From: Dromiciops gliroides
Taxonomy: Eukaryota > Chordata > Mammalia > Microbiotheria > Microbiotheriidae
Reading direction: 5' to 3'
NCBI RefSeq assembly: GCF_019393635.1
Contig: NC_057861.1
Span: 85,243,827-85,307,826 of the forward strand
DNA length: 64,000 nt
The notes beneath the pieces were generated by a model. It ran no database searches, was not told the origin of the DNA, and worked only from the letters and a program-made list of their open reading frames with translations. A program made the position numbers and the translations under genes. This document shows positions 11,553 through 23,063 of this stretch, piece by piece. How positions within the stretch are numbered: position 1 is the first letter of the stretch; each line of letters opens with the position of its first letter.

Positions 11553-11570
11553 CACATGTATGTATATATT
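11505..11570. repeat. (TA)n-rich microsatellite
   Basis: Alternating TA with a few C and G interruptions. Confidence 0.9.
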
Positions 11571-11706
11571 TGCAGGACAATGGGGGTTAAGTGACTTGCC
11601 CAAGGTCACACAGCTAGTAAGTGTCAAGTGTCTGAGGTCACATTTGAATGCAGGTCCTTCTGAATCCAGGACCAGTGCTTTATCCACTGTACCACCTAGC
11701 TGACCC
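11571..11706 (-). repeat. tRNA-derived marsupial SINE
   Basis: Minus-strand copy next to the TA run, which may have grown from its tail. Confidence 0.88.
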
Positions 11707-12003
11707 CCAAATTTACTATATTTTGAAAATGCCATATGAGTTGACAGTTTAACATATAATCCTCTTTTTTTGTTTTTGGAATACCATGCTTGTTGATGAT
11801 TAAGTTTATAATTTAATAAAGACAATTTTTAAAAAGAGCTCTCTTGAAACATAGTTTCTAAATATTTCGTGAGCACTATGTGCTTGTTTCTGTAAAAGAG
11901 ACAGATTAAGGTGACCGTCTAGAAGGAATCAGATATATGAGTCCATAAATGACTAATACAAGTTAGGAAGCTTTAAATGCTATGAAAATCGACCCAACAA
12001 ACA

Positions 12004-12151
12004 TTTTTTTTTTTTTTGTGGGGCAAAGTGGGTTAAGTAACTTGCCCAGGGTCACACAGCTAGTAAATATCAAGTGTCTGAGGCCAGATTTGAACTCAGG
12101 TCCTCCTGAATCCCGGACCAGTGCTCTATCCACTGCACCACCTAGCTGCCC
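12004..12151 (-). repeat. tRNA-derived marsupial SINE
   Basis: Minus-strand copy with an ACATTT-containing duplicated flank. Confidence 0.9.
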
Positions 12152-12154
12152 TCA

Positions 12155-12865
12155 ACAGATAAACATTTGATGGAAGTCTTCCTATTACCAAGCACTGTGC
12201 TGGACCCCAAGGTTACATAACTCTAGCAGCATAAATTCCACTGGGGGAGACAACATCTCAATAGGAGGTAATTTGGGGAGGGAGAAAAGCACTAACAAAT
12301 ACCCAGACGACTTAGGAAAGGCTTTCCAAGAGAGACAAGTATTCAGACAGGCAGAGGAAAGATGTGCATTTCAGGAATGGAGGAGAATTTATCTGAATGG
12401 AGACAGGAGATGCAACGCTGAATTCACAGAAAACTAGTGGTCCAGTTTGGCTGGATCACCGAGTACAAGTAGGGAAGTAATATGAAATGACTTGGGGGTG
12501 GGGAACAGGGGTTAGCTTGGAGCCTAACCCTAAGTGCTGAGCTAGGCAGTTTATGCCAGAGATTGTTTTATCCTGGAAGCTTTTGACTAGGGATGTGACA
12601 AGGTCAGACCTGGGCCTTAGCTAGGATATTTTGACAGGTGTGTGGGGAGAGGAGAGATTAGGAGGCTGTGACAATAGAAGTATGGTCAAGACTGGACTTG
12701 TCTGGGCAAGGGCGATGGCCGTGGAGATAGAGAGGAGATGAATAGGAGTGATGTTGTAAAGGAAGAATCAACAAGTCTTGGCAACGGATTGAATATGGTG
12801 ATCAAGGGAGGGAAAGGGGTCAAGAATGAAATGGGCAAACAATGCAAACTGGGTGAGAGTCCAGG
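12155..12865 (+). repeat. Repeat Y copy 1
   Basis: Long decayed repeat. It shares AAGCACTGTGCTGG-like, GGGGGAGACAAC and GACAAGGTCAGACCTG-like blocks, in the same order, with 36425-37030; 34490-34745 matches its later part. Family not named. Confidence 0.5.
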
Positions 12866-13063
12866 AGTGAAAGATCTTCACTGTTCACCGTATATTCCTT
12901 TGGCTTCTTGCCGCCTTTACCTCCTTAAACATCTGTAAGAAACAGACAGGTCTGAAAGGTGTAGTTAGACACTTAGCAAAATTTATTTCTAAGGTACTGT
13001 TATCCCAGCAATCTGGAAGGCAACTCATGAGTAACTCATTTTGAAATGTAACCGTAACTGCTG

Positions 13064-13215
13064 ACTTTTTTGGGGGGGGGCGGGGCAATGGGGGTTAAGT
13101 GACTTGCCCAGGGTCACACAGCTAGTAAGTGTCAAGTGTCTGAGGCCAGATTTGAACTCAGGTCCTCCTGACTCCAGGGCCAGTGCTCTATCCACTGTGC
13201 CACCTAGCCGCCCCC
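13064..13215 (-). repeat. tRNA-derived marsupial SINE
   Basis: Minus-strand copy flanked by AACTGCTGA duplications. Confidence 0.92.
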
Positions 13216-14185
13216 AACTGCTGATTTTTTAACTGCAATATGACCACATTCAACCAAACACCTTAAATGAGAGAAAAGCCAAGCCAGGTACATTTTCTGG
13301 GGCTGGTCCTGAAGTCATTACTGTACAATCCTCCTTCCAACTTCTGCCGCAGTTAAAGAAAACTGAGCACAAGCTTCTCACTGAGGCCACCAAACAACTT
13401 CCTGCCTTGAAACGCAAGCTTTGTCCTCTAGGGCCTAAAATTAGCTTTGTGATATTCAGTTATATTCCCTTCTACTTTAGGATAAACATATTCACCCTGA
13501 TTGAGTCCAGGTTTTTGATGGCTGTGACCCTGAAAGCCCCTTAATAAATACAAACTCGTCTCCATCCATTCCACAACATGATTCATAACGTAATCCTTTC
13601 AAAGGGCAGAAAGAGAGAAAGCTACAGGGACAAAAGGGGCCCTGTTAAAACAAAGCAGCACAAAGGATCGTGTTTAAATAAATACAGAACCTGCCAATTT
13701 TGGTCTTTTCTACTCAAACATTCAGCCCCTCACACAAAAGCCTTGTGATTTGTCTTCTTTGTATAAATGATAGCTTTCCTAAAGGCGTCTCATCTTCCTG
13801 TATCATCTGTTTCAAATATAATCACGGTGAAATAAGACCCCAGAGATCATAACCAAATGTGGGAAGTCAGGAAGTTGCATGGAACTCGAGGGTAATAAAT
13901 CAGTGACAAGCTTTAGCCCAGTGGTATGAAAAGAGCCCAGGACTCCAGGTTAGGAATCTGTGTTCTCATTTCAGTTCCATCCCTAGTTATGTGGCCTTGG
14001 ACAAGTCGTTTCTCATCTGAGACTCAGTTTCTCTTTGTGTCAAGTGCATATCATCTTTATGCTGCCAAAAAGGGTTGCCAGTAAGGGGACAAATGAGATG
14101 CCTACAAAAGCATAAAAGTGTTTTGTAAGGCAAGACAAATTTCCACTATATATTTCCACAGTTATAGTAATGATAGTATTTTTGT
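13216..14185. other. Unique sequence block
   Basis: About 0.75 kb (to 13960) without recognised repeats, then a decayed CORE-SINE-like tail to 14060. No exon found on either strand. It could be a conserved noncoding element. Confidence 0.4.
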
Positions 14186-14187
14186 TG

Positions 14188-14340
14188 TTTTTGTTGTTGT
14201 TTTTTGTGGGGCAGTGAGGGTTAAATGACTTGCCCAGGGTCACACAGCTAGTAAGTGTCAAGTGTCTGAGGCTGGATTTGAACTCAGGTCCTCCTGAATC
14301 CAGGGCCAATGCTTTATCCACTGCACCACCTAGCTGCTCC
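14188..14340 (-). repeat. tRNA-derived marsupial SINE
   Basis: Minus-strand copy with a (TTG)n-rich tail. It interrupts a CORE-SINE that resumes at 14343. Confidence 0.88.
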
Positions 14341-14342
14341 AT

Positions 14343-14450
14343 AGATAGCATTTATATAGCCCTTTAAGGTTTCCAAAGTTCTATCCATGTTATCTCATTT
14401 GATCCTCACAACAAGACAAGTGAGGAAATAGCATTCTCAGAAGCACATTT
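14343..14450 (+). repeat. CORE-SINE fragment
   Basis: GTTATCTCATTTGATCCTCAC is diagnostic. Confidence 0.7.
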
Positions 14451-14552
14451 AAATTACTCAGGGTCTATCACATCAGGGCTGACACATTTACAGGCTCAGC
14501 CCATTTAAAGATGCAGTGATCAAGGTCTTCCTGCAATAGTATCACTGATAAA

Positions 14553-14636
14553 ATCCGGCCTCAGACACTCAGAAAGTTACTAGCTGTGTGACCCTGGGCA
14601 AGTCACTTAACCCCAATTGCCTCACAAAAAAAATGT
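14553..14636 (+). repeat. 5'-truncated marsupial SINE
   Basis: Only the 3' half, from AAATCCGGCCTCAGACACT-like sequence. GTATCACTGATAA is duplicated on both sides, so this is a true truncated insertion. Confidence 0.88.
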
Positions 14637-14694
14637 AAATGTATCACTGATAAGATTTTTTCAAAATCTCAGGTTTATCATGTTATCAGGTAAA

Positions 14695-14815
14695 ACTCAT
14701 TAGATTGTAAGCACCTCGAGGGCAGGGCCTGTATTTGGTTTCTTTTTGTACCCCCAACACTTAGCACAGTGCCAAGCACACCTTAATAAATGTTAACTGA
14801 TTCATTGATGTGTCT
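14695..14815 (+). repeat. L2 3' end
   Basis: GCACCTCGAGGGCAGGGCC through AATAAATGTTAACTGATT is the L2 tail. Confidence 0.75.
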
Positions 14816-14941
14816 GCTCCTAACATTGCTTCTGTGGAGCTGATAATGGGAAGAGTTCACAATTATATAGCCTGTTAAGTTGCAAAGTCATTTACATATA
14901 TCATCTTACTTGATCTTCACTCTGACCCTATATACAGTGAC

Positions 14942-15192
14942 AATAATAGATAGCATTTATATAACACTTTAAGGTTTTCAAAGTGCTTTACATGTTATCT
15001 CATTTGATCGTCACAACAATCCTGGGAGGCAGGTGCTATTATTACCCCCATTTTATAGCGGAAACTGAAGTGTAAAGGGGTTGTGACTTGCCCAGGGTCA
15101 CACAGTTAGGCAGTATCTGAGGCAGGATTTGAATTCATGTCTTTTTAGCTCCAAGTCACCAGTACTCCACCTACTTTATCACCTAATTTCCT
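14942..15192 (+). repeat. CORE-SINE (MIR/THER type)
   Basis: Well preserved: GTTATCTCATTTGATCGTCA, CTTGCCCAGGGTCACACAG and CTGAGGCAGGATTTGAATTC. Confidence 0.8.
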
Positions 15193-15998
15193 ATTTTTGA
15201 GGAATCAATTACTGATATCGGGGTGGGTAGACCTGTATATAAGGGTCATGTCTGAAAAATAAAAATTTTGGATTCAGTGGGGAGAGGGGCAGTAGGAAGA
15301 GAAAGAAATGGGTCAATTATTGACTTTGTCTAAACAACTGGACCATGGTGATTGGACACATGGCCTTTGGACTCAAGATTTCAGTTTTCATCCATTATGT
15401 CTGACATAATGGAGAGAAAGCCCTAAACAGCTCAGGAAAAGCTAGTCTTGTTTCCACCTACTAAAGAAACTTCACCAGGAACCCCAGGAATAAGGGATGG
15501 ATGCCTTAGTATTCAAATAGCAGCTCTAGGAGAGTAAATAGTCCCTGAGATGGATACTCACACAGAGACACACACTCATTGCAGTGTGTGCGCTGTGTTC
15601 TCTCTGATGCTGCCCATGTGACACGGCCAAACTATAAAATCCTTCTAATGAACCAAAAAAAAAGCATTTGTTTCTGTCGTATCCACTTTGTCCTGGACTT
15701 TATTCCTTCTTCTCCAATAAGAGAATGCAGTCCCAACATAAGAATTATTGCAAATTGCCTTCAGTCTCCATGAAAATCCTCTTGCTGGGCTTCCTCTGGG
15801 CACAAGGGTGAGCCAGGGGGCTTGAAGTTTATGTCAGAAAAAGGCAAGCTCTAGAAAGTTCCACACCAACCTTGAAAGGCTGGGACTGTGGACCCTTTGG
15901 CTTGACAGTGTTTGCAGCATGTAACTGTCTACTAAAGAACAGAAGAATTTTGGTTTGTATGAATAGTGAGAGCACTCACACTGATGAAAACAGAGATC
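15193..15998. other. Unique sequence containing candidate DENND3 poly(A) signal
   Basis: No repeat or exon seen. Carries TTTATT at 15699-15704 (AATAAA on the minus strand). Confidence 0.4.
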
Positions 15999-15999
15999 A

Positions 16000-16158
16000 T
16001 TGGGGGTGGCTAGGTGGCGCAGTGGATAAAGCACCAGCCCAGGATTCAGGAGTACCTGAGTTCAAATCCGGCCTCAGACACTTGACACTTACTAGCTGTG
16101 TGACCTTGGGCAAGTCACTTAACCCCCATTGCCCTACCAAAAAAAACCCCCCAAAACC
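16000..16158 (+). repeat. tRNA-derived marsupial SINE
   Basis: Full-length, CAGAGATCAT duplicated. Antisense to DENND3, within the probable 3' UTR. Confidence 0.9.
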
Positions 16159-16394
16159 AAAAAAAACCCAGAGATCATCAAACCACTGAAATATCAACAT
16201 TTTTAATATTGATCTTAAACTTCTTTTTTCTCCTTAATTTAAATAATGCAGCACCATATACATATGTAAATAAGCATAGAAAAAAAAAGTCCTAAAGTTG
16301 TCCCTGTATACCTGGTAGGCAGCTTCTACAGAGGTGAGGTTAACAACTGACCAGAAGGCTAGATATTCGAGAGTTTAAAAGTGTATTTTGTGGG

Positions 16395-16548
16395 GGGCAG
16401 CTAGGTGGCGCAGTGGATGGAGCACTGACCCTGGAGTCAGGAGTACCTGAGTTCAAATCCGGCCTCAGACACTTAACACTTATTAGCTGTGTGACTCTGG
16501 GCAAGTCACTTGACCCCAATTGCCTCACTGAAAAACCAAAAAAAAAAA
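16395..16548 (+). repeat. tRNA-derived marsupial SINE
   Basis: Full-length, AAGTGTATTTTGTGG duplicated. Confidence 0.92.
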
Positions 16549-17033
16549 AAGTGTATTTTGTGGTTCTGTGTGCTTTTTGAAAAGTACTACCCTTACATAA
16601 GAATCTTGCTATCCAAGTAATAACTGGAGACACGTAAAATATTTATGAAAGTTTCTTCATTACATAAGTGAGGAGGTCCTTAAATAAACAATGCAGGCAT
16701 TGGCCATCGGTGGTAGGACACAAATAACCAGTCTGATCAGCCGTGACCCTGCTGTCCATACGGGGCAGTCATAAGCATGGTCACATACGATGAATGATGA
16801 AAACAAGATAGCTCATGAAACCCACCTGAAAAATGCAACCAAAACATACAGAAATATAGAACAGTTAATCACAAATCTGTGACTATTCCAACACCCAGGC
16901 ATCTCATTCAGATTTGGTCAGAAAGCTTTCCAATTTGTATTTACAAGTCCCAGCACCATTGTTAATGGGGTTTTCAAACATAGCCAAGAATTCACCATAT
17001 GGATAATCTTGGAGCTAATGGTTTTAAGTCTGA

Positions 17034-17034
<1 letters not shown>

Positions 17035-17091
<57 letters not shown>
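17035..17091. repeat. (GT)n microsatellite
   Basis: About 28 TG units. It reads as (CA)n in the DENND3 transcript if the UTR reaches it. Confidence 0.95.
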
Positions 17092-17092
<1 letters not shown>

Positions 17093-17385
17093 GGGGATTC
17101 CAGGTAAGTAAGATTTGGCTGCTAAATGTCGACACTCCTTCACATTCACAGTCAAGTCTTAGGCTACTTCCTATTCCAGAAAAAGGACCAGAGCATAACT
17201 TAATCTGGCAAAGGCTGTAATTGTCTTGGCAATGTGAATATAAAATATCATGGCAGAGTTTAGTCACAGTTCTGTAACTTTAAATAAGTCACTTCCCTTT
17301 TCTGGGCTTCAATAAAATGAATGAGTCAGACAAAAGGACTTCTAAGGTTCCTTCCACTTTAAAAAAATGATGAATGAAAAAAAAA

Positions 17386-17528
17386 AGGGGGGCAGCTAGG
17401 TGGCGCAGTGGATAGAGCACCAGCCCAGGATTCAGGAGTACCTGAGTTCAAATCCGGCCTCAGACACTTAACACTTACTAGCTGTGTAACCTTGGGCAAG
17501 TCACTTAACCCCAATTGCCTCACACACA
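17386..17528 (+). repeat. tRNA-derived marsupial SINE
   Basis: Full-length, AAAAAAATGATGAATG duplicated, 137 bp downstream of the DENND3 stop. Confidence 0.92.
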
Positions 17529-17664
17529 CAAAAAAATGATGAATGTATGAGAACAGCAAAGGTATATGTTTGTTTAATTTCACCCCCCCCCCACTCCCCA
17601 ACAGTCCTATTTTCTGGGCATCCTACTGATGGTCTGTGGGAAACACATTTGGAAGGGCTAAATA

Positions 17665-17865
17665 TTATTCAACTTTCCAAATAGCAATCTTTCCTTCCTC
17701 TTTGCCTGAACCACTGAGTACGTATCGGTCCTCGGCTGAACATAAAGCCTTCACCGTGTCAGCATGGGCCACCAGTTCTTTCTCCACAGTTTTCTTGTCA
17801 GAATCAATCACATAGATTTTTCCCTTGGATTTTCCCTGGGACAGTCCTTTGCTGCCAACCCAGAT
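17665..17865 (-). CDS. DENND3: DENND3 terminal coding exon: last WD40 blades and stop
   Basis: 201 nt including the TAA stop at 17665-17667. The acceptor is CTTCTTCCTCAG and the entry phase is 0. It encodes residues 698-763: [20 protein letters not shown], then [39 protein letters not shown] and IAIWKVE. It holds a complete last blade (L-x-A-H-x-D-x-V-x-x-L-C ... VLSGSG ... IAIWKVE). The protein ends right after the closing W-K-V-E, as in other mammals. Confidence 0.95.
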   Translation of the reverse strand: MWVGSKGLSQGKSKGKIYVIDSDKKTVEKELVAHADTVKALCSAEDRYVLSGSGKEEGKIAIWKVE

Positions 17866-17924
17866 CTGAGGAAGAAGAAGAAAAAATGATGGGTTAACTT
17901 TCAGGAGTAGATTGAGAGAGTTGT

Positions 17925-18260
17925 CCTTTAATTTTTTTTCTTTTTCTCAATTACATGGACAGAATTTAAAAAACAATAGTTTAAAAAAATTATAAGTTGT
18001 AGGGGGCAGCTAGGTGGCGCAGTAGATAAAGCACTGGCCCTGGATTCAGGAGGACCCGAGTTCAAAGCCAGCCTCAGACATTTAACACTTACTAGCTGTG
18101 TGACCCTGGGCAAGTCATTTAACCCCCACTGCCTCTCAAAAAACAAAACAAAACAAAACAAATTATAGGGTGTAAATTCTCTCCCTTCTTCCTTCCCCTC
18201 CCCCTTGAGAAAGCAAACAATTTGATATAGGTTATACATGTGAAGTTATGTAAAACATAT
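17925..18260 (-). repeat. Marsupial L1 3'-end fragment, split by a SINE
   Basis: GATATAGGTTATACATG and ATTTCCATATTAG blocks match the other L1 3' copies. Confidence 0.7.
18002..18160 (+). repeat. tRNA-derived marsupial SINE
   Basis: Full-length, inserted in the L1 piece with AAATTATA-containing duplicated flanks. Confidence 0.9.
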
Positions 18261-18282
18261 TTCCATATTAGCCAAGTTATAT

Positions 18283-18520
18283 CTAGGGGTACAGTAGATA
18301 GAGTGCTGGGCCTGGAATCAGGGAGACTTGAGTTCAAATCCAGTCTCAGACACTTAGTAGCTGTGTGACCCTGGGCAAGTCACTTAACCCTGTTTGCCTC
18401 AGTTTCCTCATCTGTATAATGAGCTGGAGAAAGAAATGGCAAACTGCTCCAGTATTTTTGCCAAGGACATCCCAAATGGAGACACCAAGTGTTGGACACA
18501 TCTGAATGACAACTGTGTAT
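18283..18520 (+). repeat. MAR1-like SINE
   Basis: tRNA-like head, CTCAGTTTCCTCATCTGTAT, GAGCTGGAGAAAGAAATGGC and the RTE-like end ATCTGAATGACAAC. Confidence 0.8.
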
Positions 18521-18619
18521 ATCCAAGAAAATTACTGAGAAGCCTCCAAGACGGAATCTAGGACATGTAAACTCAGAGCCACAGGTTATACTTAAATAAA
18601 TAATCCTTTTTAATATGTC

Positions 18620-18760
18620 CATTTATCAGAGCACTTTATTCTGAACAACTCTGTGACATAAGATTATTAGATGAGGAAACAGGCTCAGAGAGAGGAAATG
18701 ATTTGCCAAAGTCACACAGCCAGACAACAGTCCTGCCCTTATATCATGGTTGTCTCATAT
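18620..18760 (+). repeat. CORE-SINE fragment
   Basis: GATGAGGAAACAGGCTCAGA and AAAGTCACACAGCCAG blocks. Confidence 0.65.
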
Positions 18761-18880
18761 TTTATGGGACAATTTTATAATTTTTCTAAAGTGCTTTCAC
18801 TTTCATCATCTCATTCTACTTTGGCAATGGCCCCCTAAATTAGGAAGGATAAGCATTTGATTTCTTAATTGCCAAATCCG

Positions 18881-19029
18881 GGGCGGCTAGGTGGCTCAGT
18901 GGATAAAGCACCGGCCCTGGATTCAGGAGTTCCTGAGTTCAAATCCGGCCTCAGACACTTGACACTTACTAGCTGTGTGACCCTGGGCAAGTCACTTAAA
19001 CCCCCATTGCCCCGTAAAAAAAAAAAAAA
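18881..19029 (+). repeat. tRNA-derived marsupial SINE
   Basis: Full-length, TTAATTGCCAAATCC duplicated. Confidence 0.92.
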
Positions 19030-19299
19030 TTAATTGCCAAATCCAATGACCTCTTCTCAGAAGAACTCCTTGTTGACCTCTCTGGAGCATTTGACACTGC
19101 TGACTGTTCGCTCTTTCTCAATGCTCTCTCCTCCTCCCAATTGTCTGATGAGTTGCTCCTCAGTTTTGTTGTTAGAGTTTTTTGGGGCTGGATTTTCAAC
19201 CATGTCATACCCACAAACTGTGGTTGTGCCCATGGCTCACATTATCTGGAGTCCTTTCATTTTCTCGAATCTTTCATCACCAATGGCCTACTAGACATT

Positions 19300-19461
19300 T
19301 TTTTTTGTTTCTGTTTTTTTTCTTCCCACAGGGCAATGAGGGTTAAGTGACTTGCCCGGGGTCATACAGTTAGTAACTGTCAAGTGTCTGAGGACCAATT
19401 TGAACTCAGGTCCTCCTGAATCCAGGGCCAGTGCTTTATCCACCGCGCCACCTAGCTGCCC
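19300..19461 (-). repeat. tRNA-derived marsupial SINE
   Basis: Minus-strand copy inside L2, CTACTAGACATTT duplicated. Confidence 0.92.
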
Positions 19462-19928
19462 CCCTACTAGACATTTTAAACAAGGGCATCTCAAATGCAA
19501 CATGTTCCAAACAGAACTCCTGTCTTTCTAAACTCTTCCCTCTATATAAACTTTCCTATTCCTTACCAAGGGCATCACCATCCTTCCAAACACCCAGGTC
19601 TAGAACCTTAGTATCATCCTTGACTCCCCCATATATCCAATCTGTTGCCAAACCTATCATTTCTCATTCTATAATTTCTCTAATCCCTTCTTTCTACTCC
19701 CACCATTACCACTAGTTCAGGCCCATCATCTCTGGCATGGACTACAACAACCTTTTCTCTGAGTTTCCTGTATTAATTCTTGACCAGTTCCAGCAGCCCT
19801 ACCACATCTGCCAGAGTGATTTTTTTCTAAAGTACAGGTCTAATTATGTAAAACTCCTTTCACATTCAATAAACTAAAGTTATTTCCTATCACCTCTAGT
19901 GTCAAATAAAAACTCCACTGTCTGGAAT

Positions 19929-20759
19929 TCATTTATTAATTTATTTATTAGATTCCATTGTATTTATTGTTTCTTTTTAAAATAATATTTTATTTCCACC
20001 CCAATTTCATGTTAAAACAATTTGGGGGGGGGTAGGGTAATGAGGGTTAAGTGAGTTGCCCAGGGTCATACAGCTAGTGTCAAGTGTCTGAGGCTGGATT
20101 TGAACTCAAGTCCTCCTGAATCTAGGGCCAGTGTTTTATTCACTGCGCCACCTAGCTGCCCTCTATTAAAAACATTAAAAAAAGTTTTGAGTTCCAAATT
20201 TTACCCCTCCCTCTCCTCCTCCTCCCTGAGATATGGGTTATGTTTCTGCAATCATATGAAACTTCCATATTAATAATTTTATACAAGAAGACAAGAAAGA
20301 AAAAGAAAGATGAAAGAAAACAGAAGAAAGAAAGATAGTATGCTTTAGTCTGTATTCAGACAACACCAGTTCTTTCTCTGGAGGTGAATATCATGTTTCA
20401 TCAACAGTCCTTTGGGATTGTTTTGGATCATTGTATTACAGAGAATAGTTAAGTCATTCACAGTTCTTCCTCAAACAATATTGCTGTCTCTGTGAACCAT
20501 GTTCTCCTGGTTCTGCTCACTTCAGTATATATCAGTTCATACAAGTCTTTCCAGGCCATTCTGAAACCATCCTCCTTGTCATTTCTTATAGCACAATAAT
20601 ATTCCATCACCATCATATACCACAGCTTATTTAGCTATTCCCCAATTGATTGGCATCCCTTTGATTTCCAATTCTTAGCCACCACAAAAAGAGCTGCTAG
20701 AAATATTTTTGTATAAAAGGTCCCTTTTCCCTTTTTTTGGATCTCCTTGGGATACAGTT
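19929..20759 (-). repeat. Marsupial L1 3' end inserted in L2
   Basis: Minus-strand L1 3' piece. CTGTCTGGAAT occurs at both borders (19918-19928 and 20760-20770), a target-site duplication that splits the L2. It is itself interrupted by a SINE. Confidence 0.8.
20022..20162 (-). repeat. tRNA-derived marsupial SINE
   Basis: Minus-strand copy nested in the L1 piece; third level of nesting. Confidence 0.9.
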
Positions 20760-21072
20760 CTGTCTGGAATGTAAGGCTTTTCACAATGTGGGCTCAATCT
20801 AACCTTTCCAGGCTTCTTACACATTGCATGTATGGGTCTGGACAGACTGGTCTTCTTGCTATTCCTCACACACATTTCATCTCCTGAGTCTTTGCCTTTG
20901 TATCCAGGAATGCTCTTTCTCTTTATTACTATCTCCTGGAATCTCTGATGTCTTTCAAAAATCAGCTCAAACTCCAACTTTTACATATGACCTTTTCTGA
21001 TCTCCCCATCTGCTAGTACCCTAGTTCTCGAACTACTCTGGATTCATTTGATATCTATTCTGTATATATTTG

Positions 21073-21300
21073 GGCAGCTAAGTGGCACAGTGAATAGACT
21101 GCCAGACCTGGAGTTCAAAGCCAACCTTAGACATTTACTAGCTGGGTGACCCTGGGCAAGTAATTTAACCCTGTTTGCTTCTGTTTCTCATCTGTAAAAT
21201 GAGCTGGAGAAGGAAATGGCAAACCATGCCCGTATCTTTGCCAAGAAAATTCCAAATGGGGTCACGAAGAGTCAGACACAATTGAACAACAACTATATAT
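21073..21300 (+). repeat. MAR1-like SINE
   Basis: Head GGGCAGCTAAGTGGCACAGT, GAGCTGGAGAAGGAAATGGC and the AATTGAACAACAAC end. Confidence 0.82.
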
Positions 21301-21549
21301 ATTTATATAGGTTTATGTTTGGTTTCCCCCTTTAAAATATAAGCTACTTGAAGGTAGGGAGTGTTCTACTTGGCACATAAATGCTTACTGATTATCTATC
21401 TTTTCATATATGGAAACTGAAACTCAGGGACAGGAAGTGACTTAAGTTTGCTAGTAAGTACGGGAGCTAGTATTTGAATACATATCTTTCTGCACCATAA
21501 GGCTTATAAATGTATCATTCCTTTGTTAAGGCTAAAATTCTAGCTAGTC

Positions 21550-21896
21550 TGTCTAAAATATCTAATGAGTGGTCACCAATAAATTATAAGCTTTAGCAAG
21601 GGTTAGACTTTTAAGCATTTATTAAGGAGAATAAGAATTTGGTAAAGAGAGAGAGAAAGGCCTACATTCATCTATCTATTAAAGGGAGAGTGCATTTCTA
21701 GCTCTGCTCCCCGCCAGAGTCCACAGGAAAGAGAGAGAGTCAGAGCGCCCAGCTCCTCCCTTCTTCCTCCCATAAGCAAACGTCACTTCCTGACGCCAAA
21801 GAAAAGACACATGGTCTGGTCCTCAGAGACCTTCACTTCATGGCACAGCTTTTCTACAGTAAGTCTCCAGCAGGTGGCGTCATTCCAATCATTACA
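21550..21896 (-). mobile_element. ERV LTR, family B, minus copy
   Basis: 347 bp. On the minus strand it begins TGTAATGATTGGAATGAC and ends TTTTAGACA, the same ends as 32212-32555. The flanks AGTC and CCTT do not match, so the insertion is old or rearranged. No coding sequence. Confidence 0.8.
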
Positions 21897-22037
21897 CCTT
21901 CAACAACATATATTGGGCTGTACTTTTTAAAAGTCTGATGGGTCTGGATCTTCCCCATGTTCTGGATCTCATCCTTTAAATATATACAGAAAAACTTACT
22001 GTATTCCAACCCCCATCTGTATGCAGGTCTCTGTTGA

Positions 22038-22480
22038 AAGGAATGTTGTGCTGAACAGGATGGTTTCAAAAAACCTGGTAAGACCTATATGAACTGATGC
22101 AAATGAAGTGAGCAGAACCAGGAAATAATTGTATACAGTAACAGCAATATTGTGATGATGATCAACTGTGGAAGACTTAGCTATTCTTATCAATACAATG
22201 ATGCAAGACAATTCCAAAGGACTCATGATGAAAAATGCTATCCATCTCCAGAGAGAGAACTGATGAACTCAGTGCAAATTGAAGTATAATTTTCTCACTT
22301 TATTCTTCTTGCTTTTTTTTTATACGAGGGCTAATATAAAAATAGATTTTTCATGATTTCACATATATAACTGATCTCATATTGCTTGCCTTCTCAGTAG
22401 ATGAAGGAGGAGCTGGAAAGAAGGGGAGAATCTGAAATTTAAAATGTATTTTTAAATGTTAAAAATAAATAAACAGTAAA
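22038..22480 (+). repeat. Marsupial L1 3' end
   Basis: CCTATATGAACTGATGCAAA, GTGAGCAGAACCAGG, ATTCCAAAGGACTCATGATG, ending in an AAATAAATAAA-like tail. Confidence 0.8.
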
Positions 22481-22659
22481 TTTTTAAAAAAAGAAAGGAA
22501 TACTGTGTTGAGGTTCAGGAGTAAATGGGAGGCTCGTAAGAGATAAACCATACCAAAGACACAGGACTCAAGTGGGAGGAAGTTTGGAGGTCTTAAGTCT
22601 GATGCTATGTCCTTTTAGTATATATTCTCATAGCATGCAAGTACTTTAGAAGTAATAAT

Positions 22660-22681
22660 AATGATGATGATGATGATGATA
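22660..22681. repeat. (ATG)n short repeat
   Basis: About seven GAT units. Confidence 0.8.
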
Positions 22682-23063
22682 CAACAATACTCAGAACCAT
22701 GGTGTTCTAGGATGAAGTCATAAGGGCTGAGAGGCACTTTACAAAAAGAAATATATGTATTCCCAAAGAATTCAGAGAAAAAGGAAAATAACTTATTTGT
22801 ACAAAAAATTTATATCAGCTTTCTGGAGTGTCAAAGGACTGGAAGGTAGGAGAATGGCTGAACAAATTATGAACTATTAATATCATGAATATCATTAATG
22901 AATATTATTGCACTGTAAGAATGATGAAAGGGGCAGTTTTAGAAAAACCTAGGAAGATTTGTATGAACTGATGCAGAGTAAAGTGAGTAGAACCAGGAGA
23001 ATAATTGATGTAATAAAGACATTACAAAGACAAACAACTCTGAAAGATGCAAGAACTGATTAA

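Larger units (their letters stand above)
15699..17664 (-). other. DENND3: Probable DENND3 3' UTR
   Basis: Follows the stop codon on the minus strand. The first canonical AATAAA I found on the transcript strand is at 15704-15699. ATTAAA variants occur at 17580-17575 and near 16207. If the first is used, the UTR is about 1.96 kb and includes three SINEs and a CA repeat. The end is a guess from the signal alone. Confidence 0.35.
19045..21060 (+). repeat. L2 element, interrupted twice
   Basis: L2 coding-end and 3' motifs: TCTGGAGCATTTGACACTGC, CAACATGTTCCAAACAGAAC, ACCTTAGTATCATCCTTGAC, then CTCAAACTCCAACTTTTAC after the L1 insertion. Interrupted by a SINE (19300-19461) and by an L1 piece (19929-20759). 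Confidence 0.7.

Noticed and set aside
1..15698. Exons of SLC45A4, the expected tail-to-tail neighbour of DENND3 in human
   Set aside because: No transporter-like coding exon seen on the plus strand. A long 3' UTR cannot be excluded but is not shown.
16992..17267. Open frames through the (GT)n repeat (Cys-Val or His-Thr runs)
   Set aside because: Microsatellite translation, no gene context.
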